This document shows, one piece after another, positions 1-8,488 of a DNA stretch of 64,000 bases (positions are counted from its first letter, which is position 1; each line of letters starts with the position of its first letter). Origin of the DNA: Priestia koreensis (lineage in GTDB: Bacteria > Bacillota > Bacilli > Bacillales > Bacillaceae_H); assembly GCF_001274935.1 (NCBI RefSeq), contig NZ_LILC01000037.1, forward strand, positions 309,024 to 373,023, given 5' to 3'. Under the pieces are notes generated by a model that saw only the letters and a list, made by a program, of their open reading frames with translations, was not told where the DNA came from and searched no databases. A program made the position numbers and the translations under genes.

Positions 1-757
1 TAATGTCGTCTGCTTTTAACTCTCGCACACTCTCATCGAACCAAGTTAGCATTTCGACAAGAAGAATGGCGCCAGAAAATCGATCAGCCTTCTCAGACCA
101 TACTCCTTCTTTGATGTAATCGGCAGCGTAACCCAATGACCCTCCAGGAAGAGCTTTAGGTTTTGATAAATGAGAAGCATACATTTCTTCTATGTCTACT
201 AATTCAATATGAGAAAACGATGAAGATCGTTCATGTGATAAATAGGGAATGAGGACATTACTAGAAGACAGATCACAGTGAGCGAGACCTTTCTCTTCCA
301 TACTTTTTAGGGTAAATACGAGTGCACATGAAATATGCAAACACGTTTCCTCTGAAAGGATCTGATTATCCAGCAGAATATCTGACCATGTGGGACCATC
401 AATCCATGGCATGATGAGTGAAAACTCTAGGTCTTCTTCGTGTGATAACAATGTAGCGTGACATTCCTTCGTCACCACATGTCTTTCACATACAGATAAG
501 CCATACATTGTTGAAAATGAAGCAATTTGTTTCGCAATGTTACTCTGCTGTTTATTTTTAAATCGATCTCGAAACACCTTTAGCGCTTTTTTGTTTTGCA
601 GGCCTGAGATCTGTCTATTTATGAGTTGATAAACAGTTCCTTGGCGACCTTCCTGGCCATAAGGCATATCCATTCCAAAAACAGCAGGGTGTTTGGCAAA
701 AGAGTATGTGTTTTTAAATAAGCGAATGGTTTGACCAGCTTCTGGATGAAAGTTCAT
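1..757 (-). CDS. Ser/Thr protein kinase-like protein, C-terminus cut by window edge
   Basis: An open frame of 252 codons runs from an ATG at 757 off the left edge of the window, so the C-terminus is missing. It has a protein-kinase fold signature: a glycine-rich stretch near residue 34 (YGQEGRQGTVYQL), a VAIK-like lysine in ALKVF near residue 59, a catalytic loop HCDLSSSNVLI near residue 160 that keeps the Asp and Asn of HRDxxxxN, and a metal-binding Asp in LVDIE in place of DFG. These residues suggest an active kinase rather than the EssB/YukC pseudokinase, though a membrane segment could lie beyond the edge. A terminator separates it from the WXG100 gene, so it probably has its own promoter. 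With the PP2C and vWA genes upstream it completes a kinase/phosphatase/vWA triad. Kinase fold is fairly sure; activity and target are inferred. Confidence 0.7.
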   Translation of the reverse strand, partial: MNFHPEAGQTIRLFKNTYSFAKHPAVFGMDMPYGQEGRQGTVYQLINRQISGLQNKKALKVFRDRFKNKQQSNIAKQIASFSTMYGLSVCERHVVTKECHATLLSHEEDLEFSLIMPWIDGPTWSDILLDNQILSEETCLHISCALVFTLKSMEEKGLAHCDLSSSNVLIPYLSHERSSSFSHIELVDIEEMYASHLSKPKALPGGSLGYAADYIKEGVWSEKADRFSGAILLVEMLTWFDESVRELKADDI

Positions 758-941
758 ACCAAGTTACCCCTATCCTACGTAGATACAAATTTAAAAATCT
801 CTCATGTACAAGATTAGCATTAAATAGGTGATAAAACACAGGTATATAGACCCCTTTTAATGGGATAATTACGTAAATTTAGTTCTTTTTCTTCAAACTA
901 ATGTCATACTTATATTCCCATTTCAGGAATTTTTCTAACTC

Positions 942-972
942 AAAAAAGAGCTAACCATAAAGTGGTTAGCTC
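942..972 (-). terminator. Rho-independent terminator after the WXG100 gene
   Basis: A perfect 9-bp inverted repeat (GAGCTAACC at 948-956, GGTTAGCTC at 964-972) with a 7-nt loop is followed on the minus strand by six T (942-947). It lies 17 nt beyond the WXG100 stop and closes the vWA-to-WXG100 operon. Confidence 0.85.
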
Positions 973-988
973 CTTGAGTCATCCGTTC

Positions 989-1261
989 TTATTTTGAGTC
1001 CACATCTCGGAATCGGCTTGCGACTCCTCGTAGCTCTTGATCAATAGAATCCAATAGCTGTGTATAAACTTTCATATGCTGCTTCGACTGCTCAAATTGA
1101 TCAAAGAAACGCTTTTTCGTTTGCCCGTCCCACTTTCCTTCTAGTGACATTAGGGCTTGCTGAAGCCTTGCCATTTGCTGACGACTAGACTCAGAGCCGC
1201 TTCTAAACTGTTGTGCAATTCTTTCAAGCTCCTCTGGTGATACTAAAATACGTCCTGCCAT
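989..1261 (-). CDS. WXG100 family type VII secretion substrate (EsxA/YukE-like)
   Basis: A 90-residue protein with the WXG100 hallmarks: all-helical composition, about 100 residues, and a Trp-x-Gly turn (KWDG) in the middle between two predicted amphipathic helices. Such proteins form helical-hairpin dimers and are exported by, and help activate, the EssC ATPase of Firmicute type VII secretion. The start is placed at the ATG at 1261 because AAGGAG sits about 7 nt before it; a longer frame would place this Shine-Dalgarno inside the gene. It is the last gene before a terminator and lies 116 nt after essC. WXG100 substrates often end in a YxxxD/E-type export signal on one partner. Here the tail is FRDVDSK, with no clear signal. 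Confidence 0.9.
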   Translation of the reverse strand: MAGRILVSPEELERIAQQFRSGSESSRQQMARLQQALMSLEGKWDGQTKKRFFDQFEQSKQHMKVYTQLLDSIDQELRGVASRFRDVDSK

Positions 1262-1377
1262 AACAATCTCCTTCCCCACTCAATATCTAATAATCCACAT
1301 TATTTATTTCTTTTGAAAAAACAAGTTAAACCTTCAGAACCATTACTTAATACCCAAAAATTTAAAAATCATACTTT

Positions 1378-4300
1378 TTAACCATTAAAGCTATAGTCGT
1401 GCTTGTGCAAAATTCGATTTTCCCATTGTTTCTTATTTAATGTCGGACCGTATGGATAAGCCGTACGAATTTTTGTATGCTTCCCTTTAATTAAGAAACC
1501 ATCTCCTGCTGGAAGTTCTCGATCTGTTTCATCATGTGGAAGTCGAATATTGAAAAAGTACAAATCATTACTCATCGTAGATCCTAACAAGAAGCCGGTA
1601 AACTTCTTTTTAAAGTTCATAAACCAAGCTTCATGTATATAACTGTTCATCGCAGTCAAAGATCCCGCCATAATGAAATGAACATTTTTCTGACGTCCCC
1701 CTTTAATCAATCGCTCAAGACGATCTTTTCCTTCAAAATCTAAGCTCATCTCCTGCATAAAGTGCTCTGCGTCATCAATGAGCACCATAACGGGTGAGGA
1801 GACTTCTTCAGAAAGACTCTCAGCTATTCCAATGTTATGTGGCTTCCGCTGGCTAATAATGGTTTCTATCTCTTCAAGTAGGCTGCTGACTTGCGAAAAT
1901 TCCATTGCAACCCCCTTTATATGAGGAAGAGTTGAATATCCACTTAATCCACTTGCTTTTGGCTCTAGATCAATCAGAAAGATATCGATGTCATCTGGGG
2001 AAAACTGATCACACATTCTCAAAAGAATTGATTGAAGCAGCGACGTTTTTCCTGACTCAACTCTTCCTGTAATTAATACGTTTTCTCCATCACTTAGTTG
2101 AAGAGACTGTGTTTGTAAGTCATCCACGTCAATCGCAATCGCAAGTGACGGAGGATCAGCTGATTTCTCTAAATTTTCTAAGTATACTTCTTTCGGAAGA
2201 GTTGGAATTGATTTTGCATGATCATCGCTCCACTCATTACTCATCTCGTTGCCAACACGTCGAATATATGCGCTCTTTTCTAGTTCACTGTCCCCCTGAT
2301 AAGGAAGAAAGCTCTGGAACGACAGCGGTGGATTGTTTCCTTTTACAAACCCTCGGCCTGCTGGCAGATCACTGGTTTGAATATGTGGCCTTCCAACCGC
2401 GAAATAATAGTCCGTCATATCCGTTAATTCAAACGTGACAACGGAGGCAAAATTATTTCGGTAACGTTCATACATATCGCCTGTCTGGTTCGTAGTGACG
2501 ACCATTATCATGCCATAAGCCGCCCCTTCACGTAGAAATATTTCAAGCTGTTCATGCTCTTCTGGGTAAAGACTTTTAAGGCTACTATAACCATCTATTA
2601 AGAGAACGATGGCTGGAATATGATCGTTATTCGACTGGTTGTAGCTTTCAAAAGTTGTCGCTCCAACGGTTGAAAACAATTCTTTTCGGTCTTTTAATTC
2701 ACGAAGCAGGAATGCAAACATCCTCTTTATTTTTTCTTTCTCTTCCTCGTAAATAACGTCTCCAACATGTGGAAACGCAGAGAAGGATCTCATTTGACGG
2801 CCAAAATCCAGAAGGTACATATTCAACTCTTTTGGTGAATACGCAGTCGTTAACGACATGGTGAGCGTCTGAATGAAAGATGTTTTTCCTGACCCAGGCA
2901 TCCCATATACAAGCAAGTGGCCTTCGCTTAAATTCATCAACAGCGGATACTGTGATTGATTAGACGTATCATCTACTAGCCCTACAGAAGCAGTCAGAGT
3001 CTTTTTCACATGATCCCATTTCTCTTTTCTTTGCGCCTTGCCTCCATAATGGGGGAACGAAATTCTATTTGGTAAAGGCTGTAGCCAAGGGCCCGCTAGT
3101 CGCTTAATGCTGCTTTTTTGTGCTTCTTCGTTCAAATAGTTAATCAGAACCTGAATTTGCTTTTTAGACGTTGTTTTTTGAATGGATAATGTTTGTTTGT
3201 ACACAACAGATCCATCCAATTGCACTTCACCTACAACAGCTTCTTCTGCATCTTCATCAGCCGTCGGATCATACGGAGCCCCGCTCCAGGCAGACTGGAA
3301 ATACTCTAATACTTCGTTGTTCCCCACTTGGAGGTAAGCTCGGCCTGCATTTGTAATATGAGAGGCATTGGGTATTTTAATCATTTCGCGACTGTCACTC
3401 TCATCTTGGACACGAAGGCAAATTCGAAAGCGAGAGTTGCTCCAAATTTTTTCGTCCACGACACCTGCTGGCTTCTGAGTAGCCAACAGCAAATGAACAC
3501 CTAGCGTACGACCGATAGCCGCTATACTAACAAGCTCATCCATAAACTCTGGCTGATCTTTTTTTAGCTGTGCAAACTCGTCGATTATGATAAAAAGATG
3601 TGGCAGTGGTTCCTTATCACGAAATTCTGATAAAAAGTACTCATCAATATGCTGAAAATTACCCGTACGCTTAAAGATTTTTTGTCTCCGCTCTAGTTCT
3701 GCACGAAGTGAAACCTTTGCTCGACTAATTAAATTCACGTCCTCAAGATTCGTAATGGTTGCCACTACGTGGGGGAGGTCTTGGAATGTATTCGACATGC
3801 CCCCTCCCTTATAATCAATGAGCATGAATGCTACGTCGTGCGGATGATAAGTCGTTGCTAATGATAAAATAAGTGACTGAATGACCTCACTCTTTCCTGA
3901 TCCTGTTGTTCCAGCCATTAATCCATGTGGACCATGACCTTTTTTCTCAATTTTATCGTGGATATTGAGCGTCACAGGCTTTCCGCCTTCTCGAACCCCA
4001 ATAGGTACGGGTAGCGATGATGGAAAACGATTTCGATTCCAGCGATTCTGAGCATTTAATTCTTCTACCTGCTGTACGCCATACATCTCTAGAAAAGTTA
4101 AAACTTTCGGCACAACACCTGCTGTTGATTTCTTTACCTTTAAAGGAGCCATCGAGCGAGCAGCCTGATTTGCCTCTTGTAAAGTCAGATGATCCACCAT
4201 CACTTTTTCTGCACCTGAAAAAAGACTTTTTTCCTCATCATGCGATTTTGAGAACGTTTCGTATATCTTCGCTTCCCCTTCCCTCACTTCAATAATGACT

Positions 4301-5394
4301 TCACACTCCATCGGAAGCATTTCTTTTTGAGTAGCCATTAAAAAGGTACATGCACCTATCTTTTCACCTTCTTTTAAAAGAAGAGGCAGTAGCGCATCGT
4401 CCTCCAAAATCTCCAAGTAGGGCAAAAAGAAAACATACTCAGGCGTGTGTGAAGGAGATGTGCTCACTTTTCCTTGCTGTTCGAGCTTACGAATATTTAG
4501 CTTTGTATAAAGCTGTTCAAACAGTCTTTGAGCCATCTCTCTATCCTCAGCAATATACCTCATATCTCGATTTTCATTCCAAATATGTGGAAGCCACCTC
4601 ATCCAATCCCACTGCTGCTGTTCTGTTGCATGATAAGCTGTTATAAGCTTTACTTCATCAGGAGAATGATGCGTAACGATCTGAAGGATGATGGAACGAG
4701 TAAGCTCTAATATCTCTGCTTCATCTCCAACTAGTCCAATGACGCGCTTTTCTCGTAGTGGGACAGATATAGGAACATCTCGCATCAGATGAAAGTCTGC
4801 TTGAAGCTGTTGTGCTTCTTCAATTAGAGGATTAATGTCATACCCTTCCTGTGTTGGGACTTCTAAATCAACCTCAAACGGCTTTTCTCCTAATCCGATA
4901 CGAATGTTCAAAAAGTCCTCAGTATTAGGCGTTCGCTCCCAAAGAGAGCTCTTTCTACTATTTATTCGCTTCAGGCACTCTTTAATGCTTGGATCGTTTT
5001 CTCTTAAGAAAACTCGTTGAAGATCGTAAATACGCTGTAGTTCTTGTCGATGGTCATTAATTTGATGTATGTATTCGTCTCGATGCTCTTTGATCTCCAT
5101 GTCATGTTTCTTTTTACGCTTAAAAAACAATATAATCGTTGCTAAGTAAGATCCCACCATTGGTATGCTCATTGCCATCATAAAAATGGGGTACATACTG
5201 TTACTATTCATCGTTTTAGATAAGTAAAACATGACACCTATAGTAGCAAGTGTGAGGAAAATTGGAATCAGCATCGTCTCAATTGAAAATGCAGGCTGTA
5301 TCGGCTCACTTTTCGGTCGATGAACCGTAACTTTACCTGTTGGTAACGATAGCTTTAATCTTGGTGACCGAGTAAAAAAAGGTGATTTCTTCAT
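1378..5394 (-). CDS. essC: Type VII secretion ATPase EssC/YukB-like, without FHA domains
   Basis: A 1338-residue membrane ATPase that would power WXG100 secretion. Two transmembrane helices lie at about residues 36-59 and 67-91, followed by a charged linker and three FtsK/SpoIIIE-type ATPase domains. Walker A motifs are visible near residue 496 (GTTGSGKS), 834 (GMPGSGKT) and 1113 (GRVESGKT), with Walker B segments LFIIIDEF, IVLLIDGY and VMVLIDDA. The third P-loop is atypical (GRVESGKT). Canonical Bacillus and Staphylococcus EssC proteins are nearer 1480-1500 residues and carry two N-terminal FHA domains; none is seen here, and the protein begins about 35 residues before the first membrane helix. 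A strong AAAGGAGGG precedes the ATG. It follows the YukD-like gene by 12 nt in one operon. Function in secretion is inferred from family and neighbours. Confidence 0.92.
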   Translation of the reverse strand: MKKSPFFTRSPRLKLSLPTGKVTVHRPKSEPIQPAFSIETMLIPIFLTLATIGVMFYLSKTMNSNSMYPIFMMAMSIPMVGSYLATIILFFKRKKKHDMEIKEHRDEYIHQINDHRQELQRIYDLQRVFLRENDPSIKECLKRINSRKSSLWERTPNTEDFLNIRIGLGEKPFEVDLEVPTQEGYDINPLIEEAQQLQADFHLMRDVPISVPLREKRVIGLVGDEAEILELTRSIILQIVTHHSPDEVKLITAYHATEQQQWDWMRWLPHIWNENRDMRYIAEDREMAQRLFEQLYTKLNIRKLEQQGKVSTSPSHTPEYVFFLPYLEILEDDALLPLLLKEGEKIGACTFLMATQKEMLPMECEVIIEVREGEAKIYETFSKSHDEEKSLFSGAEKVMVDHLTLQEANQAARSMAPLKVKKSTAGVVPKVLTFLEMYGVQQVEELNAQNRWNRNRFPSSLPVPIGVREGGKPVTLNIHDKIEKKGHGPHGLMAGTTGSGKSEVIQSLILSLATTYHPHDVAFMLIDYKGGGMSNTFQDLPHVVATITNLEDVNLISRAKVSLRAELERRQKIFKRTGNFQHIDEYFLSEFRDKEPLPHLFIIIDEFAQLKKDQPEFMDELVSIAAIGRTLGVHLLLATQKPAGVVDEKIWSNSRFRICLRVQDESDSREMIKIPNASHITNAGRAYLQVGNNEVLEYFQSAWSGAPYDPTADEDAEEAVVGEVQLDGSVVYKQTLSIQKTTSKKQIQVLINYLNEEAQKSSIKRLAGPWLQPLPNRISFPHYGGKAQRKEKWDHVKKTLTASVGLVDDTSNQSQYPLLMNLSEGHLLVYGMPGSGKTSFIQTLTMSLTTAYSPKELNMYLLDFGRQMRSFSAFPHVGDVIYEEEKEKIKRMFAFLLRELKDRKELFSTVGATTFESYNQSNNDHIPAIVLLIDGYSSLKSLYPEEHEQLEIFLREGAAYGMIMVVTTNQTGDMYERYRNNFASVVTFELTDMTDYYFAVGRPHIQTSDLPAGRGFVKGNNPPLSFQSFLPYQGDSELEKSAYIRRVGNEMSNEWSDDHAKSIPTLPKEVYLENLEKSADPPSLAIAIDVDDLQTQSLQLSDGENVLITGRVESGKTSLLQSILLRMCDQFSPDDIDIFLIDLEPKASGLSGYSTLPHIKGVAMEFSQVSSLLEEIETIISQRKPHNIGIAESLSEEVSSPVMVLIDDAEHFMQEMSLDFEGKDRLERLIKGGRQKNVHFIMAGSLTAMNSYIHEAWFMNFKKKFTGFLLGSTMSNDLYFFNIRLPHDETDRELPAGDGFLIKGKHTKIRTAYPYGPTLNKKQWENRILHKHDYSFNG

Positions 5395-5406
5395 ACATTC
5401 CCTCCT

Positions 5407-5766
5407 TTAATCAAGGATTTTCCATGCATAGTCTGATGCTGGAGTAGTCTCATTCTCCTCCTCAGGTGAATAAGTGGTTAATTCCTTTATCTCATTAAGT
5501 GTTGATAGATTTGAAGCACCTTCACTCAAACGTAAAAATGCTCCGTCCCAAATGCCTACAACTTCTAGCCTTTGGTTTTTATCCAAGCGGAACCAATGCT
5601 TTTCATCAAACGAATATTCCACATCACGGGAAGCATGTCCCCATTCATTTTGAATTCCTTTCCACTCTAATAGAGCCTGTAGGAGCTGGTGACCTTCTAG
5701 GTGGTTAGATAATTGAATATCCTTCTCTCCTGCATCATGAATAAATGTAATCACAATATCGCTCAA
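5407..5766 (-). CDS. YukD/EsaB-like ubiquitin-fold protein
   Basis: A small protein (119 residues) immediately upstream of essC, in the position held by the ubiquitin-like YukD/EsaB in type VII loci. The first ~80 residues look like a beta-grasp fold: an initial strand (IVITFIH), a helix around HQLLQALLEW, and a final strand VGIWDGAFLRLSEG, comparable to the NGDRLEIL end of YukD. The C-terminal ~30 residues are an acidic tail. The likely start is TTG at 5766, eight nt after AAAGGAGG; an in-frame ATG at 5787 would put that ribosome binding site inside the coding region and overlap the PP2C gene. Sequence similarity is too weak to be certain. Assignment rests mainly on position, size and predicted fold. 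Confidence 0.65.
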   Translation of the reverse strand: MSDIVITFIHDAGEKDIQLSNHLEGHQLLQALLEWKGIQNEWGHASRDVEYSFDEKHWFRLDKNQRLEVVGIWDGAFLRLSEGASNLSTLNEIKELTTYSPEEENETTPASDYAWKILD

Positions 5767-5780
5767 TCGCTTTTCCTCCT

Positions 5781-6569
5781 TTACCATACGATATTAAAAA
5801 AAGAGAGATCATCGCTTTCGGGAGATAAAAAAGATTCTTGCATATACCTGTAAAGCTTACGTAAAGAAGGCGTGGTATTACAAGGATCTAAAATTGCCAG
5901 TCCATCTGTATAGATCATGAGTTCACTGATGGATGTCTTTAAGATATCCAAGCTGAGCACGTGTAGATCATCCGATGGAATTCCTTTTTTCGTTGACCAA
6001 CGTTGATGGACCTGTCGCAGATCAGGAGTAATTACTTCTACCTCTTTTTTGTTCTTCCAAAACCGTATCCTTAAATCCCCTGACCAACCTAAAAACAAAT
6101 GAGGCTGATCACCACTAAAATCAATTCGACCACAAACGAACATGGTTTCACTACCCTGTTCTCGTTTATCTTCCAACACCTCTTTTAATAAGGGGGGCAG
6201 TTCAGCGGAAAGATGATAATTCTTCACCTCATCTGTCCCCTCATCAATGGCCATCGTTAGGAACTGAAGGAGTTCTTCTTTCGCTGCATGCTCATTTTGA
6301 AGAAGATCAAATTCAGCATGATCCATCCATGCTAATAGCTGTTCTCCTAAAAAGGAGGCCGCCACATCTCCACAGAAGGATAAACTAACACCATCACAAA
6401 CGACAAATGATATGCAGTGATGGTGTAAGCGAAATGCGAGAAAATCTTGCCCCTTATCGTTTTCAATCTGTGATTCATAGGAGCGAGCATATCCATATTT
6501 AATTTTATACAGCGTTTCATTGATCTCTGACGGAGGTGTTTCTTCATTTGGATTACTGCTATAGTTCAT
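5781..6569 (-). CDS. PP2C family protein phosphatase
   Basis: A 262-residue protein with the metal-binding motifs of PPM/PP2C Ser/Thr phosphatases: GQDF near the N-terminus, VCDGVS (the DG motif), WSGDLRIRFW (a GDxR motif) and SDDLSFF near the end supplying the last Asp pair. All the acidic metal ligands appear to be kept, so it is probably active. The start is the ATG at 6569, preceded by AGGAAGGAATACGAG. A longer frame would overlap the vWA gene. It lies 13 nt downstream of the vWA gene and 14 nt upstream of the YukD-like gene, so all are one operon. It is the obvious partner of the kinase-like gene at 1-757. The phosphorylated substrate is unknown. Confidence 0.8.
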   Translation of the reverse strand: MNYSSNPNEETPPSEINETLYKIKYGYARSYESQIENDKGQDFLAFRLHHHCISFVVCDGVSLSFCGDVAASFLGEQLLAWMDHAEFDLLQNEHAAKEELLQFLTMAIDEGTDEVKNYHLSAELPPLLKEVLEDKREQGSETMFVCGRIDFSGDQPHLFLGWSGDLRIRFWKNKKEVEVITPDLRQVHQRWSTKKGIPSDDLHVLSLDILKTSISELMIYTDGLAILDPCNTTPSLRKLYRYMQESFLSPESDDLSFFNIVW

Positions 6570-6582
6570 CTCGTATTCCTTC

Positions 6583-7347
6583 CTATCGTACTGGTGTCGC
6601 AGCTGACATTTGAAATCCAAGGGAAACAAGATCAGCGTTCGTACCAGGAAGCATCATAAGTGCTCCGGGCTGAATTTTATAACCCGTTTCCATCATCATT
6701 TCACGGTAGCTTTCAGGTAATGGGCTAGATAGCATTTTTAGCTTATTTCCGTATTCCTCATCGAGCTCAGTAGCCGGCATAATACCGGGCCATTTTTTCG
6801 AATTTTCAACCGGTGAAGAAACAATTTCATCTGAAATAAAAATATTTTCGACCAAAACATTTCCATCAGGAACATGTAAATTCATGATTCGCTTCACTAC
6901 CGGTGTAGGATCCTCACCGGTAAACGCTCCGTCTGTCATGTGACAAATAAGAGGGGCGGGACAATTTTGTAAGTTAGGAAGTTCCTCTAATAGAATTTTT
7001 TCTGCTTGCTCAAATGCTTTAGCCGTATTCGTTAACCTCTGAGTTGGGATGTTTTCTAGCGGCTTCATTCGTGCCACTTCATCAATCCCTTTCACTCCTC
7101 CGAGTACGTCAAATACGTTATCACTATAGGCTAAAATTGAAATTCGATATCTTGGACTTAACCGACTTCCCTTTGTTGACCGGAAGACCATTTGGCGGAT
7201 GGCAGCATGTAAGGCATCTGTAACAACATCCATTCTTCTTTTATGCTCTCCCTTTGATTCCATCAACTGATTCATGGACGCGCTAATATCGAGTAAATAG
7301 ATGATGTATGCTGGCGTCTGCTGTGTAGCTTGAATATTATATTTCAT
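6583..7347 (-). CDS. vWA domain protein (TerY-like)
   Basis: A 254-residue single-domain von Willebrand factor A protein with no signal peptide or membrane segment, so cytosolic. The metal-ion-dependent adhesion site is visible: DISAS (DxSxS) near residue 20, a Thr in the RLTNT region, and the later Asp in MTDG. Family members bind a divalent cation and act as protein-interaction scaffolds; TerY-type vWA proteins typically sit beside a PP2C phosphatase and a Ser/Thr kinase, as here. It is the first gene of the operon, with GGGAG about 9 nt before the ATG. Its role is presumably to assemble or regulate the type VII apparatus; this is inference from gene order. Confidence 0.8.
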   Translation of the reverse strand: MKYNIQATQQTPAYIIYLLDISASMNQLMESKGEHKRRMDVVTDALHAAIRQMVFRSTKGSRLSPRYRISILAYSDNVFDVLGGVKGIDEVARMKPLENIPTQRLTNTAKAFEQAEKILLEELPNLQNCPAPLICHMTDGAFTGEDPTPVVKRIMNLHVPDGNVLVENIFISDEIVSSPVENSKKWPGIMPATELDEEYGNKLKMLSSPLPESYREMMMETGYKIQPGALMMLPGTNADLVSLGFQMSAATPVR

Positions 7348-7500
7348 CTGTTTATTCTCCCGTATTTATTCACCGCTTTAAGCACGAGTCAATATAGGTC
7401 TATTCTCATCCAAAAAGCATATAAATTTGAAATTTCTTCTATCATTGATCTTATCAAAGGTTACTATATATCTATATAAGCGAATAAGCCTATTTTCGAC

Positions 7501-7534
7501 AAAAAAAAGCATCCTCACCGTAGTGAGGATGCTT
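7501..7534 (-). terminator. Terminator of qoxABCD
   Basis: A 12-bp perfect stem (AAGCATCCTCAC at 7507-7518, GTGAGGATGCTT at 7523-7534) with a 4-nt loop is followed by a run of T on the minus strand. It begins 8 nt beyond the qoxD stop. Confidence 0.9.
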
Positions 7535-7542
7535 CTTCCTTT

Positions 7543-7872
7543 TTACATTCCAGTCATACCGAATGACATTACCCAAATGGAACCTGCCACTACAGCAATC
7601 GCAATGAAGAATGCAAAAGCCATATTTACCACTTGTACCTTACCACTTTCACTTTCAGTTACGTGCATGAACATGATTAACTGAAGAAGTGCTTGTAGTA
7701 CAGCCAAGATGATGATTCCTGACATAATCGCTGTTTTTGAAAGATCCGTTTCAAACGCGATAAAAACCGCTACAAATGTCAGTGCTAATGAAATAATAAA
7801 CCCGATTAAATGCTTCCAAGGGAAACCATCATGACCATGATGGCTCGCTTGTGCGTTTTTATTACCTGCCAT
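7543..7872 (-). CDS. qoxD: Cytochrome aa3 quinol oxidase subunit IV
   Basis: A 109-residue protein with three hydrophobic segments (HLIGFIISLALTFVAVFIAF, a second around ILAVLQALLQLIMFMH, and a third at the C-terminus), the layout of the small subunit IV of haem-copper quinol oxidases. The soluble N-terminus is His-rich (ASHHGHDG). The chosen ATG at 7872 lies 2 nt after the qoxC stop; a longer frame would overlap qoxC. It is the last gene of qoxABCD. Subunit IV is thought to aid assembly rather than catalysis. Confidence 0.93.
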   Translation of the reverse strand: MAGNKNAQASHHGHDGFPWKHLIGFIISLALTFVAVFIAFETDLSKTAIMSGIIILAVLQALLQLIMFMHVTESESGKVQVVNMAFAFFIAIAVVAGSIWVMSFGMTGM

Positions 7873-7874
7873 CG

Positions 7875-8486
7875 TTAGTTCACCATCCCTTTGAAGTAAA
7901 CTAGCGTAAAGATGAAGATCCATACTACGTCAAGGAAATGCCAGTATAGACCAACAATGAATACTTTACGTGCCGTTGCAGACGTTAATCCGCGTTGTGT
8001 TAATTGAATGATGATAAAGATCATCCAGAAGATACCTAACGTTACGTGGGCACCATGGGTACCAACTAAGACGAAGAAGCCAGACCAGAAACCACTTGAT
8101 TGAAGAGTTGCCCCTTCACCAACGTAGTGAATGAACTCTGAGATCTCCATAAATAGGAATCCTGCACCTAATAGCAACGTGATAATTAACCACGTGATTA
8201 GGCTTTTTACGCGGCCGCCGCGCATTTCGTGAACGGCAAGACCACATGTGAAACTACTTGTTAGAAGTAGTAAAGTTTCGATCATTACATCTTTTAGTTC
8301 AAATAAATCTTGAGGAGTAGGGCTGTTTCCTGTACGACCATTTAGTACTAAGTAAGTAGCAAATAGTGTAGAGAATAACGCAATCTCTGCTCCAAGGAAG
8401 ATCCAGAAACCTAAGATATTTAAGCGACTTTCTTGTGTTGCATATTCGAGTGGGCCATCATGCTTTTCATGTGCTAAATCTGCCAT
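7875..8486 (-). CDS. qoxC: Cytochrome aa3 quinol oxidase subunit III
   Basis: A 203-residue membrane protein with five predicted helices, the short form of haem-copper oxidase subunit III found in quinol oxidases. Conserved subunit III segments are visible: LGFWIFLGAEIALFSTLFAT at the start, GTHGAHVTLGIFWM and YWHFLDVVWIFIFTLVY at the end. It starts 2 nt after qoxB and ends 2 nt before qoxD, so the operon is tightly packed. It stabilises the catalytic core in the cytoplasmic membrane. Confidence 0.96.
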   Translation of the reverse strand: MADLAHEKHDGPLEYATQESRLNILGFWIFLGAEIALFSTLFATYLVLNGRTGNSPTPQDLFELKDVMIETLLLLTSSFTCGLAVHEMRGGRVKSLITWLIITLLLGAGFLFMEISEFIHYVGEGATLQSSGFWSGFFVLVGTHGAHVTLGIFWMIFIIIQLTQRGLTSATARKVFIVGLYWHFLDVVWIFIFTLVYFKGMVN

Positions 8487-8488
8487 AG

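Noticed and set aside
7427..7684. An 85-codon plus-strand frame over the qoxD terminator
   Set aside because: It is antisense to qoxD and spans its terminator, and no family is recognisable.
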